DNA of 64,000 nucleotides from Inia geoffrensis (GCA_036417435.1 CM070909.1:12990597-13054596), one strand, 5' to 3'; counted from the first letter of the stretch, positions 33,403 through 44,369 are shown. Made by a program: numbers and translations. The notes: generated from the letters alone by a model not told the origin.

Positions 33403-33718
33403 GGGACTTCCCTGGTGACGCAGCGGTTAAGACTCTTCACTCCCAGTGCAGGGGGCCCGGGTTCGATCCCTGGTCAGGGAACTAGATCCTGCACGCTGCC
33501 ATGAAGAGTTCGCATACCACAACTAAGGAGCTCACGTGTCACAACTAAGGAGCCCGTGAGCTGCAACTAAAAAAAAGGAGCCTGCCTGCCACAACTAAGG
33601 AGTCCACGTGCCACAACTAAGAAGCTGGTTAGCCACAACTAAGGAGCTGGCCTGCCGCAACTAAGACCCGGCACAACTAAATAAATAAATTGATAAATAA
33701 ATAAATATTTTTTAAAAA
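33403..33718 (+). mobile_element. CHR-1-like SINE with internal 22-24-bp repeats
   Basis: The head CTTCCCTGGTGACGCAGCG and B box GGGTTCGATCCCTGG are followed by about seven variable units built on CCACAACTAAGGAGC (33514-33675) and an AAATAAATAAAT tail. The exact 12-bp duplication AAGAAGCTTTGA is at 33391-33402 and 33719-33730. At about 316 bp it is longer than the other CHR-1 copies because of the repeated segment. Confidence 0.95.
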
Positions 33719-33730
33719 AAGAAGCTTTGA

Positions 33731-34955
33731 GACTACTTCTCTTCCAATCGCCACTGGAAAATACACACGAGTCTCCCTCCCATTAGAGACACATGCTACC
33801 AGGGACATCCAAGTTCTGCTGGGGAGGAATTTGGCTCTAAAAAGTCAGATCTTTTTAGAGCTGGTCCCATAAACCACAGGCACAGGCCCCACACAGAGCC
33901 TTCCCCTGGGCCTTTTAGATTGTGTCTGGCCCTAGGGCTGACAACACCATCACCTCCACCAAACGACTCTGCAAGTTTCAAATCTCTGAAAACAAAGGTC
34001 TTGGGAGGAAAAAAAGTGGCAGAAAGATGGAAATGGACCAGGACCCAAGGGCAGTTGCTGGAGGAGGTGCTGCAATAGCATCCTTTGTGAATCCTGTCCA
34101 GGTTCTCTGAATATGCCCTTGAGTTGGGGCTGTGGGTGCAGTGGAATAAAGACAACTCATAGTTATTGTCTTGGGAGAGGGCCAGTCACAGTCCAAGTCC
34201 AGATCTGGGTCTTCAGGCTTGGAAGGACCCTCTTGTTGCAACAAAGTCTCCAGATTCCTGGCTGGAAGCTGTCCTAGGCCCACATCTTTCCCTTTGCAAT
34301 CCAATATCCTTCCACCAGGCTGGGCTTCTGGAGAGCATCATCTAGACCCAGGCACCCCAGGCCAGGACAGTGTGGAGGGGTAGGCTCTGGTGCTGTCGGG
34401 GACCTTCACCGCTGGCTTCAGTCATCTCTCCCAGCTCTGCTCTTCCCTTTGAAGGGATGCAGTTGACAAGCGGGTCTATTAGAGCGTTAACTGAATCGTC
34501 AGCACACCAGCCATTAGCCGCTGCTAATGAGGGAATCCACAGAATTACAGCATCAATTATCAAGTTTGACTTCTGAACGTGGCTCTGCTAACAGTGGGCT
34601 CTCGTGAGAGTCTTTAGAAAATGTGATGGAGACAGGGAGGAGAGGCATGAGCCCATGGTGTGGCTATGCCCAGGATAAGCTCTTATGGGGCCTGCTCTAT
34701 GTGGCTACAGGTCCCGGGGCAGCCAGTGCATCGGAGACAGAAGAGCGTCCCACTCACAGGCTTGCATGCCTCTCTCCCAGACCTTTACAGGTTCCTGAAA
34801 ATGCATATGCTTCCCACAGCTGTTTCCTCCGTAAGTCTTGCCATCTCATCCGTGGTCTTCCTTAATGCCGTCAGTAAAAAAAAAAATCATTCCCAAGTTT
34901 CCCATCATCCACATCCATCCTAACAGTCACTGAGTCCTTGGAATGCCAACTTATT
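33731..34955. other. Low-repeat sequence with candidate conserved element
   Basis: Little transposable sequence is visible. The 34430-34600 part is dense in homeodomain-type ATTA/TAAT cores and has the look of a conserved enhancer. The overlapping opposite-strand open frames at 33796-34383 are unsupported. Confidence 0.4.
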
Positions 34956-34959
34956 AATA

Positions 34960-35605
34960 TCTCTCTGGGCTCCTCTTCCTTTCTTTCTCCTACTACTTTA
35001 GTTCAAGCCCTCATCATCACCATGGAAATGGTCACGTAGGGAAATTGGTCTCTCCATCTCCAGTTCATCTCCTCACCTATGTCCCAATCATTCTCTTTCT
35101 AAAAAGCAAATTTGATTGTCACTTCTCAAAACCCTTCAGGGATCCTTATAGCTTACAGGAGAAAGCATGATTTTTCAGCAGAGCATTATAGGACCTCCAT
35201 GATCTTGGATACTTACATCTCACCCTCATATTCCCTCATTCTCTGCTTTTCAAATCTAGCTGGAGCCACAGTGCACTGCCTGCCCTTCCCTAAAGTACCA
35301 AAATGTTGGGATCATCATCTCACTTTGCACATGCAGATGTGTCTACCTGGAGTGGCTTCCCCCACTGGATCACATGGGAAACTTATACCTGTCTATTAAG
35401 TCTCATGTATGAATTCTTCCTAATTCACCCCTTCTTTCCCGGGAGCACTGTACATATTTTTCTCCTAGCACCTAATCACACTACAATTATAATTATTTAT
35501 TTGTCTCCCCTACTGGACTTTGAGATCATTAAGGACATCAGCTTCAGTATTTATTTCTGGAAGCCTCGGGTCGAGCACACGTGTCTAGCGCATCAAAGAC
35601 ATTCA
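34960..35605 (+). repeat. L2 LINE, 3' half
   Basis: Diverged L2 blocks appear in order: TCAAGCCCTCATCATCACC, TTGATTGTCACTTCTCAAAA, CCCTTCAGGGATCC, GGAGTGGCTTCCCCC and CCTACTGGACTTTGAGATC. No frame survives. Confidence 0.65.
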
Positions 35606-35927
35606 GTATGCTACCATTACTACAGTGTGTGCTTGACCAATGGATTAGAATATTGATGATGTTTCTTCCAGCTCCTTTCATGGATCTGTATTGATGTGCA
35701 TTTTATCATTCTATGTGGGATTGTTAGTTGTTCACAGTCTAATTCTTTCAAGCCCAAAGAGAAATGTTCTAGCTGTCAGAAATACCCACCCTCTACCCCA
35801 AGAGCTCAGCACATGACCGTGGGATCCTTGAATATTTATGGTATTGAACTAAAATATGCAAGTGTTAACTGAGCCTCTTGTTCTACTGAGGCCCTAGAAG
35901 GAGGTGCTTGGGGAAAATGTCAGACTG
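35606..35927. other. Unassigned sequence, no gene seen
   Basis: No repeat or gene recognised. The L2 may extend a little into it. Confidence 0.3.
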
Positions 35928-36070
35928 TAATAACCTATATGGGAAAGGAATCTAAAAAAGTGTGGCTATATGTATATGTGTAACTGAATCACTTTGCTGT
36001 ACACCTGCAACTAACACAACATTGGAAATCAACTATACTCTATTATAAAATAAAAATTAAATTAAAAAAA
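35928..36070 (+). mobile_element. L1 3' end, very short
   Basis: AACCTATATGGGAAAGGAATC, GTACACCTGCAACTAACAC and AAATCAACTATACTC are L1 3' UTR end sequence followed by an A-rich tail. Only about 140 bp are present. Confidence 0.85.
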
Positions 36071-36084
36071 ATTGAAAAAGCCTA

Positions 36085-36375
36085 TGGGGTGGGGCAGGGA
36101 TAAATGAGGAGTTGGGTTTTAACAGATACACACTACTGTATATAAAATAGATAAACAACAAGGACCTACTATATTACAAGTTATATTTAATAGCTTGTAG
36201 TAACCTATAATGGAAAAGAATCTGAAAAAGTATATATATATGTATATCTATATATGCACATGTATAAGTAGCTGAATAACTTTGCTATACGCCTGAAACT
36301 ATATACACCTGAAACTAACACAACATTGTAAATCAACTATTCTTCACTAAAAAAGCAAAACAAAACAAAACAGAA
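36085..36375 (+). mobile_element. L1 3' end, second tandem copy
   Basis: GGGATAAATGAGGAGTTGG, AACAAGGACCTACTATATTA and CATTGTAAATCAACTATTC give a second, longer copy of the same 3' UTR in the same direction, ending in a CAAAACAAAACAAAAC tail. It contains a short duplication of CCTGAAACTA at 36290-36318. Confidence 0.85.
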
Positions 36376-37435
36376 CCCCACAGCTGTCACAACAGCCTCA
36401 GATGGTGTGTAGCCCTGTGCCCAGCCTACGTATGAGAAAACCAAATCCCATGGAAAAGAGGAGGAGGCAGAGGCAGGGCTCATACCAAACTGCCTGCTGC
36501 CAGGGCTCCAGACTCCCACCTGCAGTGACCACTGCCCGGTAGCCATATGTGGTTAATATAAATCAATCACTCCAACTGGGAGGGAAGCTCTTCCCGCTTC
36601 CTCCCATCCCCTCCATCTGTTAATGCTTTGCAATCCCGGGGATTGTCCGCACATCAAAGCCTGTCAGATTGGACAAAATGAGATAACCACGCAGAGATTA
36701 AACTCTTGCCCGAAGCGGTAGCCTTCAGTGCAGCCCAGAAGTCGCTTTGTTTGGGGACTTTTAAAAGTGAATCACACAGTCTCAGAATGAGGACAGTTAA
36801 GCCCCATAAGAGAAGAGAATTGTTCAGGGTAGTCTTCACGGTACCTAAAAAGATACCTTGCACACAGTAGGCGCTAAATAAATATTTAAGAAAAATACTG
36901 CCAATGGTAGAAACAGGAGCATTTCAGCAGTGTTTAGAAGGCCATGCCCGTTCTTATTCTTACGCTTACTTATACCAGGAGCACACCTATGCGATGCTGA
37001 GCTGCTTTGCATACACTCAGCCCTGTTCTTGTCTCTTTCCTCCATCAGCCCGGAGGGGAACTCCATAGCACAGCCTGCACGTCCTGCAGAGCAGGAGGCT
37101 GTGGGTCGCCTGCTTCCTGCAGTAGCCTCTTCCCCCTTAGTTCACTAAAAGGCAAAATTTCAAAACAGGCATGGGACTAAGGTGAGCTGAAAGAGGCAGA
37201 AATTAATTGCCTCGCTCATCTTATTATAGGCCTTGCTCTAAAGAAACTCATTCTGTCAGTTTTAAGTAAATGGGAGTCTAATTGCCTGTAAAAATACATG
37301 GGTGATCTTTCTCCTAAAATGTATTACATTAAATCATATATTTTGACCTCACCCTGGGTGAGTTTATCCAATTCTTTTCTGAAATGGATGAAACAATGTC
37401 CATATATTGATATTTAAATCATGCCCTGTGTATCT
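36376..37435. other. Low-repeat sequence with candidate conserved elements
   Basis: A short L2-like tail (CACAGTAGGCGCTAAATAAA) lies near 36860-36890; otherwise no transposable element is seen. Notable sites are a TCF/LEF-type ACATCAAAG near 36651, an AGATAA near 36681, and TAATTGCCT twice (37204-37212, 37279-37287). Confidence 0.4.
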
Positions 37436-37439
37436 CAAT

Positions 37440-37880
37440 CTTTTTTTAAGTGAAATTTTGGCTGAGATAATCACAGACGTGAATGCAGTTTTATGAAATA
37501 ATATGGAGAGACCCCCTATGTCCTTTACCCAGTTTTCCCCAATAGTTAACATCTTGCAAAACTCTAGTACAATATTGCAACCAGAATATTGAAGTTGGTA
37601 AAATCCACAGATTTTACTCAGATCTTCCTCATTTTACTTTTACTCATTTTGGCATGTGTATTTAGTTCTCCATATCACCGCAGGTATTTCTCATGTTCCC
37701 TTAATAACCACAGCCTACACCCTCCCCACACCCCCCTCCCCATTACATTTTCACGTTACATGACTTTCCATGGTCTTTCCTAATTTGATGGCTATAAGTA
37801 CTCCATTTTAAGAATTTATCAATACAGTATTCACCCAATCATCCATAGTTGAACATTTTTTAGATGTATCTATTTTTGTT
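37440..37880 (-). repeat. Ancient L1M 3' region
   Basis: ATGTCCTTTACCCAGTTTTC, AACATCTTGCAAAACTCTAG, CAATATTGCAACCAGAATAT and TAATAACCACAGCCTACACC match, in order, the complement of an old L1 3' UTR. It is strongly diverged and dead. Confidence 0.72.
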
Positions 37881-37884
37881 GTTG

Positions 37885-39500
37885 GAAACTCTATATTCAG
37901 TTTGGCTTCAGAAACTCCTGAAAGGCCTTAATGGTCAGTAGCGTCTTTCCTGGCCATCCTGAAATGTCCCCACTAGCATTCTGTCCCTATAGCTGAAGGC
38001 TTTGATTCCTGTTCTATGCAAACAACCCTGGAGGTTCTACCAATAACTTGTATATAAATGTGAAAGAAGGAGAGAAGTGAAAAGTTTTAATAAAGGGAAG
38101 GGGATAAAAATAGGGTGTGAATACAGGAGGATGGAGGTAAATTGGGGGATTTTAAGTGTAGGAAACCTATCTTCACTTCGATTTGCCTGGTCCGAATTCC
38201 CACTGCTAATGAACTCGGATGATCTGACGTTCTCTGGTCCAGGGCTCCGTTCGGCCTCTCTCCCAGCCCAGGTCCTGGTGTCAGTCTTTCCAGGCACAGG
38301 TGGAGTTTCTGCAGCTGACTCAGGCCTGGGAGGAGACCATGCACAGGAGACAGACCTGACTCCTGTCCAAGGATCGCCAGCCAGCAAAGTCGGGCACGAA
38401 AGCCCCACACCAGTGACAGCACAGGGAGCAAATGGCCGGCCCCCTGCACCACCCATCCTGGCAAGCTGGGAGTCTGGCTGGCATCACTCCCGGCTCATTT
38501 CTAAGAGCTCGCTAGCTAGATATTTATTGGGAGGGACCCTTGGCAAGAGGAGGAAGCTGGGCAGAAATGGTGCCCAGGCCCATTCACCCACTGAGCTGTG
38601 GCAACTGAGGTTTATTGCCCTGATGGAGTTTGGTTTATGAGACAACATTAGCAAGCTTCTCCCTCAGGCTGTCTCTCACCCGGATGGCCAGGGGAAGAGG
38701 CGAGGCAACCCTTCCATCACCAGAGGCAGGATGGAATGCTTATTGTATGTCCCTCACTCTGTAGCAAGGGAAATTTGATTTATTTTAGAGTTAATCCATC
38801 ACCCTCTGGCATCCTTTCAAGATGGGCCCCGAGCATAATTGCAGGATCTGGATAAAATGGGGAAGTCAAATTCAATTTATTCCATTAACATTTAAAAGAC
38901 ATTTAATTACAATAAAAACTGAAAAGCATTTAATGTGAATGGGACCATGGCTTTATCTTCTCTCTGTGTTTTCCCCACCAATCTCTCTCTCCCTGCCGCC
39001 GTTGGCCTGTTGGAACTTTGTTTCCTGGTTTTAAGGGTTCCCATGAGCCTCGGTGCCATTGTCACCTTGGCCGGCTACAGCAGGGGGAAAGGAGGTGGCA
39101 TGTCCTCTCACCACCCTTTGTGCAGACCTAGATCCACTCATTCCTTTCTGCATGGTCATCGCATTGCCTGCTCTGCTGCACTTTACTTTTGGTATCTTAT
39201 CCCGTCCCCTCTTCCCGTCGAGGGCCAGGGAGTAGGACAGATGGGATGCAGTCACATCTGCCTCTTTCAGCTGTCCGCTCGCCAAGCCCTCAGTCCAGGC
39301 TGGGCTGTCCAGCACCCAGAGGAGACACACTCGCAGAACACCACAAAGCGGGGGCCGCTAAGGGTGTGATTTTAGAAAAAGATAGTATATTTCATTTTTC
39401 TCCAAGGTCACCAAGGTAGACTAGAAAGACTAGCATTTGGTCAGATTTCTTCATACTTATTTTACGATTAGGTATTGCTTTTACTTTTAATTCTATATGG
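37885..39500. other. Low-repeat sequence, open on both strands at 38.1-38.6 kb
   Basis: No transposable element is recognised. A stop-poor patch at 38077-38640 gives overlapping frames on both strands. An AT-rich patch at 38750-38940 has several TTTATT/TTAATT-type motifs and looks like conserved non-coding DNA. Confidence 0.4.
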
Positions 39501-39504
39501 GATT

Positions 39505-40240
39505 GTGGGAGGCAGACAAATGGTCCCCCAAAGATGTGCGTGCCCTAATCTCGGAAACCGTAAATGTGCTATGTTATATGGTCAAGGGAAATTAAGGTGG
39601 CAAGTGAATTAAGGTTGCTAATGAGCTGCTTTATTTTATTTTATTTAAAAAAATATTTATTTATTTGGTTGCCCTGGGTCTTAGTTGCGGCAGGTGGGCT
39701 CCTTAATTGAGGCTCACAGCCTCCTTAGTTACAGCATGCAAACTCTTAGTTGTGACATGCATGTGGGATCTAGTTCCCTGACCAAGCATCAAACCCAGGC
39801 CCCCTGCATTGGGAGCACAGAGTTTTAATCACTGCGCCACCAGGGAAGTCCCATGAGCCGACTTTAAAATAGGAAGGTGACCCTGGATTATCCAGGCGGC
39901 CCAATGTAATGAAAAGGGTTCCTAAAAGTGGAAGACGGGGCGGAAGACAAAACCAAAGTGCTATAATGTGAGAAGGGCTTGACCTGCTCTTGCTGGCTTT
40001 GAAGATGGAGGAAGGGGCCATGGCCCAAGGAACACAGACGGCCTCTAGAAGCTCGCGAGGGAAGGAAAAGTGTTCTGCACTGAGAAGCCTGCAGAAAGGA
40101 ACACAGCCCAGCTGACACCTTGATTTTAGCCAGTGGGACCTATGTTGGACTCCAAATCTCCAGAACTGTGAGATAACAAATCTGTATTGTTTTATATCAC
40201 TGAATTTCTGGGTGTTTGTTAAAGCTTGGAAACTAATCCA
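39505..40240 (+). repeat. MLT1-type LTR (ERVL-MaLR), split by a SINE
   Basis: The left part (GGAGGCAGACAAATGGTCCC) and the right part (CCTGGATTATCCAGGCGGCC, GCCTCTAGAAGCTCGC, CCAGAACTGTGAGATAAC) form one sense MLT1D-like LTR. A CHR-1 SINE at 39627-39852 separates them. The translation that spans it is meaningless. Confidence 0.85.
39627..39852 (-). mobile_element. CHR-1-like SINE inserted in MLT1
   Basis: An ATTTATTTATTT tail is followed by the long-form segment GTTGCGGCAGGTGGGCTCC, the complement of the B box, and the head GCCACCAGGGAAGTCCC. A short duplication ATGAGC is at 39621-39626 and 39853-39858. Confidence 0.93.
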
Positions 40241-40449
40241 GGCCCTGCCTAGATTAGGGGAGGAGAAAGATGCTTGGAGCCACACCATCATCCCCAGCAA
40301 ACATATTCATTCCCAAGCATCTTCCAGGTGAAAGGCAATGTGTTGGGGCCTGGTCCTTGCCTTACATAAACCCTAGAGGAGATGGCACAAAGCAGGTGCT
40401 CAGTGGGGCTCTGGAGAGGGAGTCTTTGGGGTTTGCAGGATGGAGCTAG

Positions 40450-40640
40450 TCCAGGGTCAACTTTAGTTGGGTAAACTCGGGAAAGGTATTTAATGTCTCT
40501 GAATTTCCATTTCCCCACATTATAATGGATATAATAATAATATTAGGGTTGATATGAAGAATGAATGAGTTAATATTTGGAAAGCCCATATAACAGTGCC
40601 TGGCACGTGAGAAAGGCCATATAAGTGTTAGTTATCACTG
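40450..40640 (+). repeat. MIR SINE
   Basis: GAATTTCCATTTCCCCACAT, ATAATAATAATATTAGGGTTG and AACAGTGCCTGGCACGTGAG follow the 3' part of MIR. Confidence 0.85.
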
Positions 40641-40704
40641 GACTTTTAGGAAAGTCTTTAGGGGCAAAGCAGCCTTCGGGGAAGGAGAGTTAGAGAGTTA
40701 ATAA

Positions 40705-40915
40705 AAATAACCAATATTTACCAACTCCTTCCTGTGGATAAGCAGTGTGATAAGCATTTATCTTTATAACATTATGTGCAAGTATTAATCTTAGTTCCAC
40801 TTTACAGGCGCACAAAGCTTAGAGGCTTAGAGAGCTAAATAACCCAACAGTTGAGAGGCGGAGTAGGGATGCAAACCCAGATACTTGTCCTTTCAGCCAG
40901 CACACTTATACTACT
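40705..40915 (+). repeat. MIR SINE
   Basis: ACCAACTCCTTCCTGTGG, CCACTTTACAGGCGCACAAA and GGGATGCAAACCCAGATAC give a second sense MIR directly after the first. Confidence 0.85.
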
Positions 40916-41154
40916 GCTCAGAGGCGGGGATGAGCACATGTTGGAAGAAAATCGAGACTGGCAGTTAGTTTAGTGGAAGCCAAAGGCTGGTATGAAGGAG
41001 GAGCTCACTGGGACCAGGCTGGGAAGTCAGAGGGGCCAGACAGTGATGGCCTTGAACAGCAAGATGTTATTATTTAGGGAAGACAAACAGATGGGCTTGT
41101 AAGAACATGAATCTGGCAGGTGTGTGGGGGGATGGAATCAAGAGAAGGGGATCC

Positions 41155-41468
41155 TGGGGGCTTCCCTGGTGGCGCAGTGGTTGAGAATCTGCCTGCTAAT
41201 CCAGGGGACACGGGTTCAATCCCTGGTCTGGGAGGATCCCACGTGCTACTGAGCAACTAGGCCCGTGAGCCACAACTACTGAGCCTGCGCGTCTGGAGCC
41301 TGTGCTCCGCAACAAGAGGGGCCGCGATAGTGAGAGGCCTGCACACCGCGATGAAGAGTGGCCCCTGCTTGCCACAGCTAGAGAAAGCCCTTGCACAGAA
41401 ACGAAGACCCAACACAGCAAAAATAAATAAGTAACCCCAACATCTTCTTAAAAAAAAAAGAGAGAGAG
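41155..41468 (+). mobile_element. Older, longer CHR-2-like SINE
   Basis: The head GGCTTCCCTGGTGGCGCAG and a CHR-2 body are followed by an extra segment (GAAGAGTGGCCCCTGCTTGC through ACAGAAACGAAGACCC) not present in the other CHR-2 copies, then an A tail. The exact 14-bp duplication AGAGAAGGGGATCC is at 41141-41154 and 41469-41482. It is an ancestral or composite long form. Confidence 0.92.
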
Positions 41469-41571
41469 AGAGAAGGGGATCCAGATGTAGACAAAGCAGT
41501 TAGGCCATCATCTCAGATGCAGAGGTACTGGGGTGGAGAAGATGTGAGGAACAGGTGAGTGAGAAAAGTAA

Positions 41572-42432
41572 CACAAAGGAAGCACTCCCACAGAATGGGA
41601 GAAAATATTTGCAAATGAAGTGACCGACAAGGGATTAATCTCCAAAATATACAAACAGCTCATGTAGCTTTATGTCAAAAAAATAAAAAAACCCAGTCAA
41701 AAAATGGGAGGAAGATCTAAATAGACATTTCTCCAAAGAAGACACACAGAGGGGCAAAAATCACATGAAAATATGCTCAACATCACTAGTTATCAGAGAA
41801 ATGCAAATCAAAACTACAACGAGGTATCACCTCATGCCGGTGAGAGTGACCATCATCAAAAAATCTAGAAACAATAAATGCTGGAGAGAGTGTGGAGAAA
41901 AGGGAACCCTCCTACACTGTTGGTGGGGATGTAAATTAATAAAGCCACTATGGAGAACAGTATGGAGGTTTCTCAAAAAACTAAAAACAGAGCTACCATA
42001 TGACCCAGCAACCCCACTCCCGGGCATATATCCAGAGGAAACCGTAATCTGAAAGGATACATGTACCCCAGTGTTCATTGCAGCACTGTTTACAATAGCC
42101 AAGACATGGAAGCACCTAAGTGTCCATTGACAGAGGAATGGATAAAGAAGATGTGGTACATATATACAATGGAATACTACTCAGCCATAAGAAAGAATGA
42201 AATAATGTCATTTGCAGCAACATAGATGGACCTAGAGATTCTCATACTGGGTGAAGTAGGTCAGACAGAGAAAGACAAACATCATATGGTATCACTTTAT
42301 ACGTGGAATTTAAAAAATGGTACAAATGAACTTATTTACAAAACAGAAATAGAGTTACAGATGTAGAAAACAATCTTATGGTTATTGGGGAGAAAGGGGC
42401 GAGGGATAAATTGGGAGATTGAGATTGACATA
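41572..42432 (+). mobile_element. L1 ORF2 C-terminus and 3' UTR, lacking its 3' end
   Basis: The sequence covers the last third of ORF2 and the start of the 3' UTR. Frame 41765-42049 includes the C-terminal motif [18 protein letters not shown], with an intact CX3CX7HX4C cluster. It stops at GAGATTGACATAAAGAC with no end sequence, A tail or duplication, so the 3' end was lost by deletion or rearrangement. It is non-functional. Confidence 0.9.
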
Positions 42433-43460
42433 AAGACCGATGACCCAGTTGCCTGGCTCCATCAGCCGCAGGAAGTGGGGAGCTCACCACCCCTGAGTCT
42501 CCCTTCTCTGCCCCACCTCCCTGCAGGTTATCCCCTGTCCCCTGCCACCCTACCCCGTTCCTTCTGGCGCGTGGGGAATTCAACCCAAGCCCATGCTCTC
42601 TGAACATTGAAACATCGCCCCAATCGTCCTGCACGCAGCTGTCAGATCAGGATTAAGTGCAAAGGAAGAATAACAGCCCAAACAGCCAAAACAAGAAAAG
42701 CAAATAACAGAGGAGGCTGTGGAGAAGCCTCCCTACCTGCCCTGTGATGAACAGAGAGCCCCCTTGGAGTTTACATCTCCCCTTCATGCAGTTGCAGGTT
42801 CCAAGCCGACATCACCCCGCCTGGCAGATCCCCATGGCGCAAACCCACTGGACACCCGGGCTCCCTTGGTTGGACCATCTTTGCAGCAGAGTAGGGGGCT
42901 CTGGTAGATGCCATGACACAGAGGGTGGCCGACAAATGTGGGATTTAAGGAAAACAACTTCCCAGAGGATTTTCTGATGATTTATTTAAAACATTCAGTA
43001 GCAGAGTCAATAACAGAAGCAAAAAAGAACAAAAAAGTGCAGGAGTTGATAAAGTCATTAGCTGGGGAGAGAGGATGTCCCAGGGTGCAGGAGACATGAT
43101 CGCCCGGATGGAGGCCGGAGTGGGTGGAGAACGGCACCCACACGCCCTCCACACAGCCCTGGGCACCAGGGAGCCCCGAGGAGCTGTTTCAAGCTTTTTG
43201 GCTTGGTCCACCCAGAGGCCTGGCTCCGAGGATTAAGGAGTCCTGTGGAAGAGCAGAGCCAGTAGCCTGGAAGGTAGAGCAGGAGGGCTTAAGGCTGCAG
43301 TCGGTCAGGAGGCTTAGAAACTTGCAGGGGTTATTATGACAGGAAAACCATTCCAGCTGGAAATCAGAGAGAATGGGAAGTGGGTCAGAAAGTTCAAGAA
43401 CGCGTTTCAGCACATTTAGACTTTTGGCAGAGGACCACGGAGCCGCTTGCTTCCTACCGG
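42433..43460. other. Unassigned sequence, no gene seen
   Basis: No repeat family or gene recognised across about 1 kb. Opposite-strand open frames overlap without domains. Confidence 0.35.
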
Positions 43461-43464
43461 GTTC

Positions 43465-43719
43465 TTTTTTTCTCTTATTTTTTTTAATTTTAATTTTATT
43501 ATTTATTTTTATTATTATTATTTTTTGCGGTACGCGGGCCTCTCGCTGTTGTGGCCTCTCCCATTGCGGAGCACAGGCTCCGGACGCGCAGGCTCAGTGG
43601 CCATGGCCCACAGACCCAGGCGCTCCGTGGCACGTGGGATCTTCCCGGACCGGGGCACGGACCCGCGTCCCCCTGCATCGGCAGGTGGACTCTCAAGCAC
43701 TGCGCCACCAGGGAAGCTC
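43465..43719 (-). mobile_element. CHR-2-like SINE (first of a pair)
   Basis: A long ATT-rich tail, GCGGTACGCGGGCCTCTC, and the head GCGCCACCAGGGAAGCTC are present. A second CHR-2 follows head to tail in the same direction, making a 475-bp SINE block that produces open frames of 150-202 codons. Confidence 0.92.
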
Positions 43720-43939
43720 TTTATTTATTTATTTATTCATTTATTTTTCAGTATGTGGGCCTCTCACTGTTGTGGCCTCTCCCGTGGCGGAGCACAGGCT
43801 CCGGACGCACAGGCTCAGTGGCCATGGCTCACGGGCCCAGCCGCTCCGCGGCATGTGGGATCTTCCCGGACCGGGGCACAAACCCGTGTCCCCTGCATCT
43901 GCAGGCGGACTCTCAACCACTGCGCCACCAGGGAAGCCC
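43720..43939 (-). mobile_element. CHR-2-like SINE (second of a pair)
   Basis: The tail TTTATTTATTTATTCATTT adjoins the head of the first copy. The element ends at GCGCCACCAGGGAAGCCC, where an antisense L1 tail begins. It was probably inserted into the A-rich tail of the neighbouring element. Confidence 0.92.
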
Positions 43940-44013
43940 TTTATTTTTATTATTATTTTTTACATCTTTATTGGAGTATAATTGCTTTACAATGATGTGT
44001 TAGTTTCTGCTTT
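43940..44013 (-). mobile_element. L1 3' terminus, about 75 bp
   Basis: A T-rich tail followed by ACATCTTTATTGGAGTATAA and GCTTTACAATGATGTG is the complement of the extreme L1 3' end. It is among the shortest L1 insertions here. Confidence 0.88.
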
Positions 44014-44129
44014 ATTATTTTAATGAACCCAGTAGATCAAGACTTTTCCTGGAGGGGAGCTCAGTGTGAGTGGTGGACCTCGGAGAGCTGCCTGCTCGTT
44101 TGCCAGATCCTGGAGATTCTATTGCTTTT

Positions 44130-44350
44130 ATGCCCCTCCAGCTCCCACTGCTTTTCTGCCATATTTCAGACTCTCGTCTTTTTCTCCCGCATTATTGAAA
44201 CAGCCCCCTAAATGGTCTCCCCACCTGTGTTCTCATCACCTTCCAGTCCTCCCCACTCCCAACCTTCCAGACTGATGCTTAGACATCCCAAATCCGATTG
44301 TCTCACACTGCTGCTTAAAATCCTCCCCGGCTCCCTGCTGCCCATGGATG
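44130..44350 (+). repeat. L2 LINE fragment
   Basis: AAATGGTCTCCCCACCTGTG, GATTGTCTCACACTGCTGC and AAATCCTCCCCGGCTCCCTG fit the L2 3' region in order. Confidence 0.65.
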
Positions 44351-44369
44351 TGTTCTCAGGCTCCCCTGA

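Noticed and set aside
33514..33675. Regularly spaced repeats that might suggest a CRISPR-like array
   Set aside because: The units vary, have no true spacers, lie inside a SINE with target-site duplication, and the genome is mammalian.
43373..44003. Open frames of 150-202 codons on the plus strand
   Set aside because: They run through two head-to-tail CHR-2 SINEs and an L1 end. The repeated peptide reflects the repeated SINE, not a domain repeat.
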